Assembly (NCBI RefSeq): GCF_900103285.1
Contig: NZ_FNGS01000006.1
Coordinates: forward strand, 310,001-374,000
Direction: 5' to 3'
From: Siphonobacter aquaeclarae
GTDB lineage: Bacteria; Bacteroidota; Bacteroidia; Cytophagales; Spirosomataceae
Length of the DNA: 64,000 nt
A program made the position numbers and the translations under genes. The notes below the pieces were generated by a model. It did not search any database. It was not told the origin of the DNA and saw only the letters and a program-made list of their open reading frames with translations. Shown here one piece after another: positions 40,810 through 49,686 of this stretch. Positions within the stretch are counted from its first letter, which is position 1, and each line of letters begins with the position of its first letter.

Positions 40810-41379
40810 ATGATTCTACAAGCACTAAGTCAGAATATACCGATCGCGGTACTCGAAGCGCTCCTGTTTATGGGCGTAGCGGCATGGATCGGCTGGTGGC
40901 TCGGAAGCCGGGCCCTGAACGCCCGCATTGATTCCGTTCAGACGGATATCGCTGCTAAACAAGTCGAACTTGAAATCTGCCGGCAACAGAAAAGCAAGCC
41001 GAAAGCGGCGGAACCCGCAACGGCCCATAAACTGCCCGTTATCGAAGTTCCGATGGATATTTCCTCGCCCGAGGCTATTCCCGGAATCAATTCCTTCACC
41101 GCCGCGCCGATTCTGGTAGAAGAGGCAGATGACCTGAAAATCATCGAAGGCATCGGGCCGAAGATTGAGCAGCTGCTCAACAACGAGGGCATCAAAACGT
41201 TTGCTACGCTGGCATCTACTCCGCCTTCCCGGATTACCGAAATCCTGCAGGCGGCCGGCCCGCGCTATCAGATTCATGATCCCGGCACCTGGCCCGACCA
41301 GGCCCGCCTTGCCGCCGATGGCAAGTGGGAAGAACTGAAGATCTGGCAGGATGAGCTGAATAAGGGGAAGAAGGCGTAA
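40810..41379 (+). CDS. Membrane-anchored helix-hairpin-helix protein, copy 2 (189 aa)
   Basis: Same plan as copy 1: hydrophobic N-terminus (AVLEALLFMGVAAWIGWWLG), variable linker, and the closely similar C-terminal domain (DLKIIEGIGPKIEQLLNNEGIKTFATL, then DPGTWPDQARLAADGKW). It arose by tandem duplication with the anchor and linker diverging. Both follow the OmpA gene and may form a cell-envelope complex with it; this is inferred from the neighbourhood. Confidence 0.75.
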   Translation: MILQALSQNIPIAVLEALLFMGVAAWIGWWLGSRALNARIDSVQTDIAAKQVELEICRQQKSKPKAAEPATAHKLPVIEVPMDISSPEAIPGINSFTAAPILVEEADDLKIIEGIGPKIEQLLNNEGIKTFATLASTPPSRITEILQAAGPRYQIHDPGTWPDQARLAADGKWEELKIWQDELNKGKKA

Positions 41380-41430
41380 AGCGATAAGCTTCAGGCTTTG
41401 CGGCGCAAGCCGCGATCGATTTGTAAGTTG

Positions 41431-41467
41431 AACGTCGCCTGACCAACCGGTCAGGCGACGTTTTTTT
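41431..41467 (+). terminator. Terminator of the OmpA/HhH operon
   Basis: ACGTCGCCTGA and TCAGGCGACGT pair around an 8-base loop and are followed by TTTTTT. Confidence 0.85.
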
Positions 41468-41605
41468 AGGCTTTAGGCTTTAGGCAGTAGGCTTTAAGCT
41501 ATGCCTTCCGACCAAATCCGGACTCGTTTTTCCAGGATTACTTTAGATTACAGCCCCGGCTTAACGCCTATCGCCTACCGCTTACAGCCTAATGCCTAAA
41601 GCTCT
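41468..41605. repeat. Inverted heptamer-type repeats
   Basis: Repeats of TAGGCTT type at 41467-41497 (AGGCTTTAGGCTTTAGGC) face the reverse-complement type at 41565-41603 (GCCTATCGCCTACC, GCCTAATGCCTAAAGC). The second arm overlaps the 3' end of the gene at 41589. Confidence 0.5.
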
Positions 41606-42023
41606 CCAGATAAGATTCCGGGAAGCCATGCACACGGGTCAGATCAGCAAGCAGCTTGAGGTAAGCGGCGTCAGGCGGGTGGTTGGAATCGGTTTTGTCG
41701 ACGAGGGCATAGGTCCAGGCGCGTACGGGCTTTCCGTCTACCTGAGTATCTACCTCCAGCCGGTCATACAGTACCGGATAGGCTTTGTTCCGGTCCATTT
41801 CTGCGAGCGATTCCTGCGGAATTTCATAGACGATACCCCATACCGTTTCCCCGTCAGCAGGTAGGATATCTGCGCCGACGCGGCTTCTCAGTTCCGAATA
41901 GGCCGTGAAAACCAGGCGGTATCCGTTGAGCCGGCCAGTCCCGATGAGGCGCGCAGATGGAATACTGGCTTTCATTTTTTCGGGCGACATATAGGAGCCG
42001 TAAGAGAAATAGTAAGTCGTCAT
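41589..42023 (-). CDS. Gamma-glutamylcyclotransferase-like (AIG2/GGCT fold) protein
   Basis: ATG 42023 begins MTTYYFSYGSYMSPEKM, the usual GGCT start with the YGSYM substrate loop. The rest follows the family outline (NGYRLVFTAYSELRSRVGADILPADGETVWGIVYEIP, then catalytic-type Glu in SLAEMDRNKA). 144 residues, normal length. It may act on gamma-glutamyl peptides; the substrate is not certain. Confidence 0.8.
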   Translation of the reverse strand: MTTYYFSYGSYMSPEKMKASIPSARLIGTGRLNGYRLVFTAYSELRSRVGADILPADGETVWGIVYEIPQESLAEMDRNKAYPVLYDRLEVDTQVDGKPVRAWTYALVDKTDSNHPPDAAYLKLLADLTRVHGFPESYLESFRH

Positions 42024-42111
42024 GACTGTGATTTTTGCGGGATAATGAACAGACGAGTTCCGGACGAACTGCCTATCTTGCCGCAAATTCGATTCTAAAA
42101 CGCGTATTGTT

Positions 42112-43179
42112 ATGTCTGATCACAGCGAATCTTTTTTATACCAGTACCTCAACAATCCTTCTCCCACCGGCTTTGAAGCCTCCGGCCAGCGCATCTGGCT
42201 CGACTACCTCCGCCCATACTGCGATGATTACCTGGTGGATACGTATGGTACCGTCGTTGGTATCGTCAATCCCGGGCAGCCGTATAAGGTTGTCATCGAA
42301 GCTCACTCCGACGAAATTTCCTGGTTTGTCAATTACATCTCGGAAGAAGGGTATATCTACGTACGCCGGAACGGAGGCTCCGACGCGGTGATCGCGCCGT
42401 CGAAACGCGTGAATATTCACACCAAAAAAGGAACCGTCAAGGGAATCTTCGGCTGGCCGGCCATCCACGTCCGCGACCTCGCCAAGGACGCTGCTCCCAA
42501 AGTAACCGATCTGACGATTGATTGCGGTGCGACGAAAAAAGAACTCGAGGAAATGGGCGTACACGTCGGCTGCGTCGTCACGTTCGAAGACGAACTGATG
42601 GAGCTCAACAGCCGCTACTACGTGGGTCGTGCGCTCGACAACCGCATTGGCGGCTTCATGATCGCCGAAGTGGCCCGTCGCCTGAAAGAAAACACTATTG
42701 AACTGCCCTATACGCTCTACATCGTCAATGCGGTGCAGGAGGAAATCGGGCTTCGCGGCGCCGAGATGATCGCCCGCCGCCTTAAAGCCGACGTGGCGAT
42801 CTGTACCGACGTGACGCATGATACCCAGTCGCCGCGCTACGACAAAAAGGAACAGGGCGATCTGAAATGCGGAGGCGGACCGGTGCTTTGCTACGGACCG
42901 GCTGTTCAGAATAACCTGCTCGATTTCCTGATCGACGTCGCGACGGAAAAGGAAATTGCCTTCCAGCGGCAGGCGGTGAGCCGTTCGACCGGCACCGATA
43001 CCGATTCCTTCGCGTATGCCGCCGAGGGTACGGCGTCAGCCCTGATTTCGCTGCCGCTGAAGTACATGCACACCACCGTGGAAACGGTTCACAAAGACGA
43101 CGTACAGGCTGTCATCAACCTCATTTACGAAGCCCTGTTACACCTCAAGGCAGGACAGGATTTCCGGTACCTTCAATAA
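42112..43179 (+). CDS. M42 family metallopeptidase (glutamyl/deblocking aminopeptidase-like)
   Basis: 355 residues with the co-catalytic metal motifs: VIEAHSDEISW, RALDNRIGG, NAVQEEIGLRGA, ICTDVTHDTQ and the final KYMHTTVETVHKDD. It is a cytoplasmic, dodecameric-type aminopeptidase by family knowledge. No signal peptide. Confidence 0.92.
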   Translation: MSDHSESFLYQYLNNPSPTGFEASGQRIWLDYLRPYCDDYLVDTYGTVVGIVNPGQPYKVVIEAHSDEISWFVNYISEEGYIYVRRNGGSDAVIAPSKRVNIHTKKGTVKGIFGWPAIHVRDLAKDAAPKVTDLTIDCGATKKELEEMGVHVGCVVTFEDELMELNSRYYVGRALDNRIGGFMIAEVARRLKENTIELPYTLYIVNAVQEEIGLRGAEMIARRLKADVAICTDVTHDTQSPRYDKKEQGDLKCGGGPVLCYGPAVQNNLLDFLIDVATEKEIAFQRQAVSRSTGTDTDSFAYAAEGTASALISLPLKYMHTTVETVHKDDVQAVINLIYEALLHLKAGQDFRYLQ

Positions 43180-43199
43180 CCGGACAGGTCTGAAAAACA

Positions 43200-43240
43200 G
43201 CGGGCGGAAGCGGCAGAAAGCCGGCTTCCGCCCTTTTTTT
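43200..43240 (+). terminator. Terminator after the M42 peptidase
   Basis: GGGCGGAAGC and GCTTCCGCCC pair around a 12-base loop and are followed by TTTTTTTACC. Confidence 0.8.
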
Positions 43241-43327
43241 ACCGTAAATAGGAGAAAAGGGCGGCGGACTGCGAACTTTGCGCCGCGGTTCCGGATTGTG
43301 GAATTTGTTCCCTATGTCTTTTGCACC

Positions 43328-43912
43328 ATGAGAAATCGAATCGTTAACCGTTTCGTCAGCTACTTCGTCAGAGGGTTGCTGTTGCTGGCCCCGATGTATT
43401 TCACGGGGTATATTTTGTATGAAGCGTTTTTGTACCTCGACGGCCTCGTGCCGATCGGGATCGGCACCGGAAATAACCAGATCCGGCTTTGGGGCGTAGG
43501 GCTTGTGGTGGTGCTGGGTATTGTTTTTATGGTGGGATTTCTGGGGTCTACGTTCCTGGCAGTACCCGTTTTCAGCGTATTTGAGGAATTGATCAACCGG
43601 CTGCCGCTGGTGCGTATTATCTACTCTTCGCTGAAAGACCTGACGTCGGCGTTTGTCGGCGACAAAAAGAAATTCAACCAGCCGGTAATGGTCAAAATGG
43701 ACCCGAATCTGGACCTGCACCGACTGGGGTTTCTGACGCAATCGGACCTGTCAGACTGGGATATTCCGGGATCCGTGGCTGTATACCTGCCGCAATCCTA
43801 TGCCTTTGCAGGCGATTTGTTTATCGTTCCGAAAGAAAACGTCGTACTGTTGAAAGCCAACGCGGCGGAGGTGATGAAATTCATCGTTTCAGGAGGCGTA
43901 TCCCGGAATTGA
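43328..43912 (+). CDS. DUF502 family membrane protein
   Basis: ATG 43328 (MRNRIVNRF) fits the family start; a GTG 30 bases upstream is less likely. Two transmembrane helices (about 9-30 and 53-82), then FSVFEELINRLPLVRIIYSSLKDLTSAF and a soluble domain (GSVAVYLPQSYAFAGDLFIVPKE). DUF502 proteins are widely conserved; the molecular role is not established. Confidence 0.85.
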   Translation: MRNRIVNRFVSYFVRGLLLLAPMYFTGYILYEAFLYLDGLVPIGIGTGNNQIRLWGVGLVVVLGIVFMVGFLGSTFLAVPVFSVFEELINRLPLVRIIYSSLKDLTSAFVGDKKKFNQPVMVKMDPNLDLHRLGFLTQSDLSDWDIPGSVAVYLPQSYAFAGDLFIVPKENVVLLKANAAEVMKFIVSGGVSRN

Positions 43913-44031
43913 ACGTCCGGTAGTACTTGACTTCCCCGGCCCGTACGGGTCCAATAACCGGGAAGCAGGATACTTCCGGAAAGAAATTGTACGTTGTGGA
44001 AGTATCCGCCCGAAATTAAACGCATACACGT

Positions 44032-44628
44032 ATGAGAGGCTTACTCCTGTTGTCCGCACTTATTTTCTCCGTTAATAGCTTTGCCCAGCAGGTTCCCGAA
44101 ACCCGGGAGCAGCAGTTGATGAAGGTAGATCAGAATCAGGGACGCGCCCTGACCTCCCGGCACCCGGTGAAGTACCTGGCGGTAGACTACCCGGGCGGGC
44201 GCAAGCGGTTTTTCACGGGCGATGAGCTGGTCATGAAAGTAAAGGGCAGCCGGAAAAAAATCCGGGACAATGTATACGCCGTCACGGACTCGTCGGTTGT
44301 TTTCGCCGAATTCAGTGAAATTACCAACCGGCAGGAATACGTCGAATACCCGCTGAAGGATATCCGAAAGATATACTTCCTGAAAGGAGGCGGCCTGGCC
44401 ATGCAGGCGGGGTATCTGCTGCCGTTTGCCGGGGTAGGGTACTTTGTGCTGGATTATTTCGGTCCGCTCTGGAATCAGGAGATGAAAGGTGCGCCGCTGG
44501 AAATTACGCCGTCGACCATCCTTGTCAGCGGCGGATTGATGGCGCTGGGAGGTATCGCCTACAAGTCTACCCACAAAGCACTTCGGATCGGAAACCGCAA
44601 CCGGCTGAAAGTTTTGCAGACTTTTTAA
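44032..44628 (+). CDS. Exported hypothetical protein (198 aa)
   Basis: A signal peptide (LLLLSALIFSVNSFAQ) and a mature domain starting with a short helical part, then FFTGDELVMKVKGSRKKI and SSVVFAEFSEITNRQEYVEYPLKDIRKIYF. A hydrophobic hairpin near the end (YLLPFAGVGYFVLDYF, VSGGLMALGGIAY) suggests membrane insertion. Such proteins are common in Cytophagales and uncharacterised. Confidence 0.7.
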   Translation: MRGLLLLSALIFSVNSFAQQVPETREQQLMKVDQNQGRALTSRHPVKYLAVDYPGGRKRFFTGDELVMKVKGSRKKIRDNVYAVTDSSVVFAEFSEITNRQEYVEYPLKDIRKIYFLKGGGLAMQAGYLLPFAGVGYFVLDYFGPLWNQEMKGAPLEITPSTILVSGGLMALGGIAYKSTHKALRIGNRNRLKVLQTF

Positions 44629-44715
44629 AGGGGAGATTGAAGGAAAGCGTACCCGAACCGCAGAATTTGGGTAATTTTGCAGTTCCTTGTTCCCATTTCA
44701 TTCTTCTGAACGGTA

Positions 44716-45960
44716 TTGAAAAAGCTTCTTCTTCACCGGGTTACCCGTCCTTTTCAGACGGAGATTCAGTTGCCCGCCTCTAAATCCGAATCCAACCGGG
44801 CGCTGATCCTGAACGCGCTTGCCGGGGGAAAAGCCACCCTGACCAACCTGTCTGAAGCCCGGGACACGCAGACGATGCTCCGGTTGTTGCAGGCCGACGG
44901 CCCTGTTGCCGATGTGCTTGACGCGGGTACGACGATGCGGTTTCTCACGGCGCTCTACGCCTCAGCCGGCCGGCAAAAAACGATGACCGGCACCCCCCGG
45001 ATGCAGGAGCGGCCGATCGGTATCCTGGTTGACGCACTGCGGGAACTCGGCGCCGACATCGCCTACGAAAAGAACGAAGGTTACCCGCCACTTGCTCTCA
45101 ACGGTTTTTCATACTCCGGAAAAAAAGAACTGACCATGCGGGGAGATGTCAGCAGCCAGTTTATCTCGGCCGTGCTGATGATCGCCCCGACCTTGCCGGA
45201 AGGCCTGACACTGCACCTGACAGGCGCGCTCGGCTCGATTCCGTATATCGAAATGACGATCCAGCAGATGCGGATGTTCGGGGCTGACGTTTCGGCCGAC
45301 TGGGACAGCCGCCGCATCGTCGTCGCTTCGAAACCTTACGCGGCTACGGACTTTGCCGTTGAATCCGACTGGTCGGGCGCGAGCTACTGGTACAGCTTCG
45401 TGGCACTCGGCCCCGAAGGCTCGGAAGTGGAATTGCTGGGATTGAAAGAAAATTCACTTCAGGGAGATGCCGCCATTGTTGACATCATGCGCCACCTCGG
45501 CGTGGAAAGTACCTTTACCGGACGTGGTTTCCTCCTGACAAAAATTCCTGTGAAAGAGGCCTTTGAATGGGACTTTACGCATTGCCCCGACCTGGCACAG
45601 ACCATTTCGGTGATCGCGGCTATCAAACAGGTTCCGGCGTTTTTTACCGGTATCGAAAGCCTGAAGGTGAAGGAAACGGACCGGGTACTGGCGATTCAGC
45701 AGGAGCTGCGGAAGTTTGGCGCGGATCTTGTGGAGATCGTCACGAACGACCGGTATCAGATTAAGGTTTCGGCCGACGGCCCGCAGGCCGGTACGGAAAT
45801 CGATACGTACGACGACCACCGGATGGCAATGGCCTTCGCGCCGCTGGCCATGCTGGCGGATACCGTCATCGAAAACCCGGATGTCGTCGTGAAATCCTAT
45901 CCGCGTTTCTGGGAAGATCTGGGGAAAATTCTGGTCATTGACGAGCCGGCACACGCCTGA
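44716..45960 (+). CDS. aroA: 3-phosphoshikimate 1-carboxyvinyltransferase (EPSP synthase)
   Basis: TTG 44716 start, 414 residues. Family segments include PASKSESNRALILNALAGG, DAGTTMRFLTALYA, RGDVSSQFISAVLMIAP, KETDRVLAIQQEL and TYDDHRMAMAFAPLA. It forms EPSP in the shikimate pathway. The usual LPGSKS at the start reads LPASKS, as in many Bacteroidota. Confidence 0.94.
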   Translation: MKKLLLHRVTRPFQTEIQLPASKSESNRALILNALAGGKATLTNLSEARDTQTMLRLLQADGPVADVLDAGTTMRFLTALYASAGRQKTMTGTPRMQERPIGILVDALRELGADIAYEKNEGYPPLALNGFSYSGKKELTMRGDVSSQFISAVLMIAPTLPEGLTLHLTGALGSIPYIEMTIQQMRMFGADVSADWDSRRIVVASKPYAATDFAVESDWSGASYWYSFVALGPEGSEVELLGLKENSLQGDAAIVDIMRHLGVESTFTGRGFLLTKIPVKEAFEWDFTHCPDLAQTISVIAAIKQVPAFFTGIESLKVKETDRVLAIQQELRKFGADLVEIVTNDRYQIKVSADGPQAGTEIDTYDDHRMAMAFAPLAMLADTVIENPDVVVKSYPRFWEDLGKILVIDEPAHA

Positions 45961-45998
45961 TCGCTGCGTAATGTCTTCGAAATTCCACTTAAGTACAC

Positions 45999-46030
45999 AC
46001 CCGGCGATGATGATTTGCCGGGTTTTTTCT
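45999..46030 (+). terminator. Terminator of aroA
   Basis: ACCCGGC and GCCGGGT pair around an 11-base loop, followed by TTTTTCTTTTTT. Confidence 0.75.
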
Positions 46031-46058
46031 TTTTTGCAGGTAATCCACTTTTGATGCT

Positions 46059-47633
46059 ATGATTTCATTTGTTCTGCTTGTTTCCTTCTGGGGATGGATC
46101 GGCTACGGGGTACTGGCCCTGATCGTTGGCGTTGGGCTCCGCGATCTGCTTCAGCGAAAACATACGATACAGCATAATTTCCCCGTCATCGGTCATTTCC
46201 GGTATTTTTTTGAGGAACTGGGCCCTCCGCTGCGGCAGTATCTGGTGGCGAGTAACCGGGATGAATTGCCGTTCAACCGGCGGCAGCGGAGCTGGATATA
46301 TGCGTCTTCCAAAAAAGAAAACAACTACCAGGGCTTTGGATCGGATCAGGATTTCAACGCGCCGGGATATATTTTCATCAAGCATGCGATGCTGCCGTAT
46401 GTACCGGCGCACGACCACCCGCACGGGTACGACGAACAGAAACACGAACCGGCCAATGCCACTATTCCCTGCGCGAAAGTAATCGGTCCGCACCGCCGGC
46501 GACCGTACCGGCCTGCGTCGGTGGTGAATATTTCGGGGATGAGCTTCGGGTCGCTGTCAGGCGCTGCGATCGAATCCCTGAACAAGGGCGCCGCGCTGTT
46601 TGGCTGCTACCACAATACCGGAGAGGGCGCCATCTCGCCGTATCACAAAAACGGAGCGGAAATTGTGCTGAATATCGGGACGTCGTATTTCGGCGTACGG
46701 GACGAGGCCGGAAATTTTTCGATGGAAAAGCTTACCGAACTGAGCCGTACCCTCCCTCAACTCCGTATGTTGGAGTTAAAGCTGTCTCAGGGCGCGAAGC
46801 CGGGCAAGGGAGGTGTGTTGCCAGCCTCGAAGATCACACACGAAATCGCCGCCACGCGGGGCGTGCCGATGGGGCAGGACGTCATCTCGCCGTCGTACCA
46901 TTCCGTCTTTCACGATGTACCGAGCATGGTGGATTTCATCGAACGGATGGCTGCCGAGACAGGCCTGCCGGTGGGAATTAAGTCGGCCGTAGGCAAGCTG
47001 GATATGTGGCACGAACTCGCGGCATATATGAAAGCAACGGGTAATGGTCCGGATTTTATTACGATTGACGGGGGAGAGGGCGGCACCGGCGCTGCGCCTC
47101 CAGCCTTTGCTGATCACGTATCGCTGCCGTTTGTCTTCGCATTCACGAAAGTGTACCAGATTTTCCGTGAGGCCGGGCTGACGGACCGGATTGTTTTCAT
47201 CGGTTCGGGGAAGCTCGGATTACCGGATACGGCATTGATGGCGTTTGCGCTGGGCTGTGACATGGTCAACATCGGACGGGAGTCGATGCTGTCGATCGGA
47301 TGTGTACAAACACAACTCTGCCATACGAATCGGTGTCCAACGGGCGTTGCTACTCAGAACAAATGGCTGCAGGGAGGCCTTGACCCGGCGCTGAAAAGCG
47401 TTCGTTTTTACCAATACGTCAAAACCCTGTCTAAGGAAATACTCGACATCACGCATGCCTGCGGATATGAACATCCTTGCCAGGTTACGATGGAGGATGT
47501 CGATGTATCGGCTGGAGACAACAACAAAACCCAGTCGCTGGCAGCGGTGTACGGATACCAAAAAGCACACGTAACCTTCTCAGGAACAACTACTTTGTTT
47601 AATTGTCTCCATTTAGGTAAAAAATGGAAATAA
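46059..47633 (+). CDS. FMN-binding glutamate synthase-family protein
   Basis: 524 residues with one or two N-terminal membrane segments, then the GltB-like FMN/Fe-S barrel: GEGAISPYH, LKLSQGAKPGKGG, DFITIDGGEGGTGAAP, FIGSGKLGLPD and the Cys cluster GCVQTQLCHTNRCPTGVATQ. It lacks the amidotransferase domain of true glutamate synthases. Its physiological reaction is unknown. Confidence 0.88.
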   Translation: MISFVLLVSFWGWIGYGVLALIVGVGLRDLLQRKHTIQHNFPVIGHFRYFFEELGPPLRQYLVASNRDELPFNRRQRSWIYASSKKENNYQGFGSDQDFNAPGYIFIKHAMLPYVPAHDHPHGYDEQKHEPANATIPCAKVIGPHRRRPYRPASVVNISGMSFGSLSGAAIESLNKGAALFGCYHNTGEGAISPYHKNGAEIVLNIGTSYFGVRDEAGNFSMEKLTELSRTLPQLRMLELKLSQGAKPGKGGVLPASKITHEIAATRGVPMGQDVISPSYHSVFHDVPSMVDFIERMAAETGLPVGIKSAVGKLDMWHELAAYMKATGNGPDFITIDGGEGGTGAAPPAFADHVSLPFVFAFTKVYQIFREAGLTDRIVFIGSGKLGLPDTALMAFALGCDMVNIGRESMLSIGCVQTQLCHTNRCPTGVATQNKWLQGGLDPALKSVRFYQYVKTLSKEILDITHACGYEHPCQVTMEDVDVSAGDNNKTQSLAAVYGYQKAHVTFSGTTTLFNCLHLGKKWK

Positions 47634-47769
47634 CTAAGTTGGTTTGTCTACTCCCTTGGTATTAGGTAAAAAAATGTGGCCCAATTGAACGTTTATTCTG
47701 TTGATGAATAGATAGAATACCATTAATTTGCATTTGATAGTAACCGCCAATTTTTTTCACCTGAAACAT

Positions 47770-48351
47770 ATGCTTTTGGAAACCATTGCACAGCCACTTC
47801 TGACGTACATACGTCGGTACGTCGAATTGTCGAAACAGGATGTTGAGGCAATTTCTGATGCGTATCAAATCCGGACTTACAAAAAGGGAGATTATTTCAT
47901 CAAACAGGGCGACCGGATCGATGAAATAGCATTTGTGGTAGAAGGAGTGATGCGTGTGTACCGGGAGAGCAAGGGAAAGGAAATTACGCTCTTTCTGAGA
48001 GACGAAAATTCATTTGTAACGAGCATCACCGGGTATTCCGGCTATCACCTGAGTCCCTATTCGGTGCAGGCCCTGGAAGACGCTACTTTACTGGTGATGT
48101 CGAGCGAGCAACGTCAGGCCCTGTTTGAGCAGTCCGTTGCTTACCAGCGGTTTTCGATGATGGTGCTCGAGCGCACGGTTCAGGACATGGAAGTCCGCAT
48201 CGATTCACAGATAGCTGACAACGCCGCCAGACGCTATCTCAAGTTGCTGCAGGACCACCCGTCGCTGATTCAGCGCGTGCCGCAATACCACCTGGCTTCG
48301 TACCTCGGCGTGACGCCGGAATCGCTCAGCCGCCTGCGGAAATATCTGTAG
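47770..48351 (+). CDS. Crp/Fnr family transcription regulator
   Basis: ATG 47770 (MLLETIAQPLL) is chosen over a TTG 42 bases upstream. Residues 1-120 are a cNMP-binding-type beta barrel (GDYFIKQGDRIDEIAFVVEGVMRVYRESKG). The C-terminal part (ARRYLKLLQDHPSLIQRVPQYHLASYLGVTPESLSRLRKYL) is a helix-turn-helix. No Cys cluster for FNR-type iron-sulfur sensing. It may regulate the adjacent purine permease gene, 36 bases downstream. Confidence 0.88.
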   Translation: MLLETIAQPLLTYIRRYVELSKQDVEAISDAYQIRTYKKGDYFIKQGDRIDEIAFVVEGVMRVYRESKGKEITLFLRDENSFVTSITGYSGYHLSPYSVQALEDATLLVMSSEQRQALFEQSVAYQRFSMMVLERTVQDMEVRIDSQIADNAARRYLKLLQDHPSLIQRVPQYHLASYLGVTPESLSRLRKYL

Positions 48352-48387
48352 GATTTGATTCGCTTCTTTTGACATTCCACGGTTTTA

Positions 48388-49686
48388 ATGGAGATTAGGG
48401 ACATGAAGACAGCTCTTCCTGTCCCTGTTTCTCTTTCTACCGAACTGATCGCCGGCATTTCCTCTTTTCTGGCAACTGCGTACATCGTGGTTGTCAACCC
48501 GCTGGTTTTGTCTCAGGCCGGGATGCCGTTTTCGGGCGTGCTGACCGCCACGGTTCTGGTCTGTTTCTTCAGCAGTCTGATGATGGGGCTTTATGCCCGG
48601 AGTCCATATGTAGTGGCGCCCGGAATGGGCCTGAATGCTTTTTTTACCTTTTCAGTCGTGCAGGGGATGCACGTCCCGTATCCCGTCGCGCTCGGGGCGG
48701 TTTTCTGGTCGGGAGTCTTTTTCCTGCTGATTTCCGTATTCAACGTGCGTGAGCTGGTGATCCGTGCCATTCCGAAAACGCTGCGCTACGGCATTGCGGC
48801 GGGGATAGGCCTGTTTATTACCCTGATCGGATTTGCCAATGCGAAGTTTGTCGTACCGCATCCGGCTACGATGATTTCGCTCGGAAAACTGACCACGCCA
48901 ACGCTGCTTTTCCTCGTCGGATTATTGCTGACAGCAATCCTGATCCTGAAGAAAAGCAGGGGAGCGTTGCTGTGGGGAATATTGGCGACGACACTGCTGG
49001 CCACGCTGCCCGGACGCCTTTTCTCCGGAGAGCAGATTGTGGTATGGAAAGGTCTGGTAGCTGCCCCGGATTTCAGTCTGCTGTTTTGTCTTGATCTGAT
49101 GGGGTCTCTGAAATGGTCGCTTGCTCCCGTCATCTTTGCCTTTGTTTTTACCGATTTATTTGACAGCCTGAGCACGTTTGTCGGCCTGGCGGAAGCTACC
49201 GGCCGGCTCGACGAAAACGGCGAGCCCCTGCGCATGAAGGAAAGCCTGCTGACGGATGCGGTTGCGACGACGCTGGCGGGGCTTGTCGGGAGCAGTCCGG
49301 GTACTGCCTATATCGAATCCGCGGTTGGCATTGAAAGCGGCGGACGTACGGGACTGACGGCCGTTGTCGCCGCCTGTTGCTTTTTGCCGTGTCTGTTTCT
49401 GTCGCCGCTGCTGAGTATGGTTCCGGCGGTGGCTACGGCGCCTGCGCTGGTTCTGGTAGGCGTATTTATGATTCAGACGGTAACCAAAATTCCCTGGAAC
49501 GAATGGGAAGAAGCCGTACCTGCTTTTCTGGCGATGGTTCTGATTCCGTACAGCTACAGCATCACCCAGGGTATTATCTGGGGATTTTTGAGCTATGCAG
49601 GCATGAAAACGGCTGCCGGCCGGCGAATGTCCGCTGCCTTTTGGGTGATTACGGCGCTGTGCGTCGCAGCCCTGGTCTTTGAATGA
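48388..49686 (+). CDS. NCS2/AzgA-type purine permease
   Basis: 432 residues with 12 or more membrane helices. AzgA-group segments: AGISSFLATAYIVVVNPLVLSQAGMP, VVAPGMGLNAFFTFSVV, RYGIAAGIGLFITLIG, FVFTDLFDSLSTFVGLAE and SSPGTAYIESAVGIESGGRTGLTAVV. These transporters take up adenine, guanine or hypoxanthine. The stop overlaps the next start (ATGA), so it is cotranscribed with the nucleosidase gene. Confidence 0.92.
   Translation: MEIRDMKTALPVPVSLSTELIAGISSFLATAYIVVVNPLVLSQAGMPFSGVLTATVLVCFFSSLMMGLYARSPYVVAPGMGLNAFFTFSVVQGMHVPYPVALGAVFWSGVFFLLISVFNVRELVIRAIPKTLRYGIAAGIGLFITLIGFANAKFVVPHPATMISLGKLTTPTLLFLVGLLLTAILILKKSRGALLWGILATTLLATLPGRLFSGEQIVVWKGLVAAPDFSLLFCLDLMGSLKWSLAPVIFAFVFTDLFDSLSTFVGLAEATGRLDENGEPLRMKESLLTDAVATTLAGLVGSSPGTAYIESAVGIESGGRTGLTAVVAACCFLPCLFLSPLLSMVPAVATAPALVLVGVFMIQTVTKIPWNEWEEAVPAFLAMVLIPYSYSITQGIIWGFLSYAGMKTAAGRRMSAAFWVITALCVAALVFE

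Noticed and set aside
41468-41605. Insertion sequence with inverted ends
   Set aside because: No transposase frame is inside; only short heptamer-like repeats are seen.
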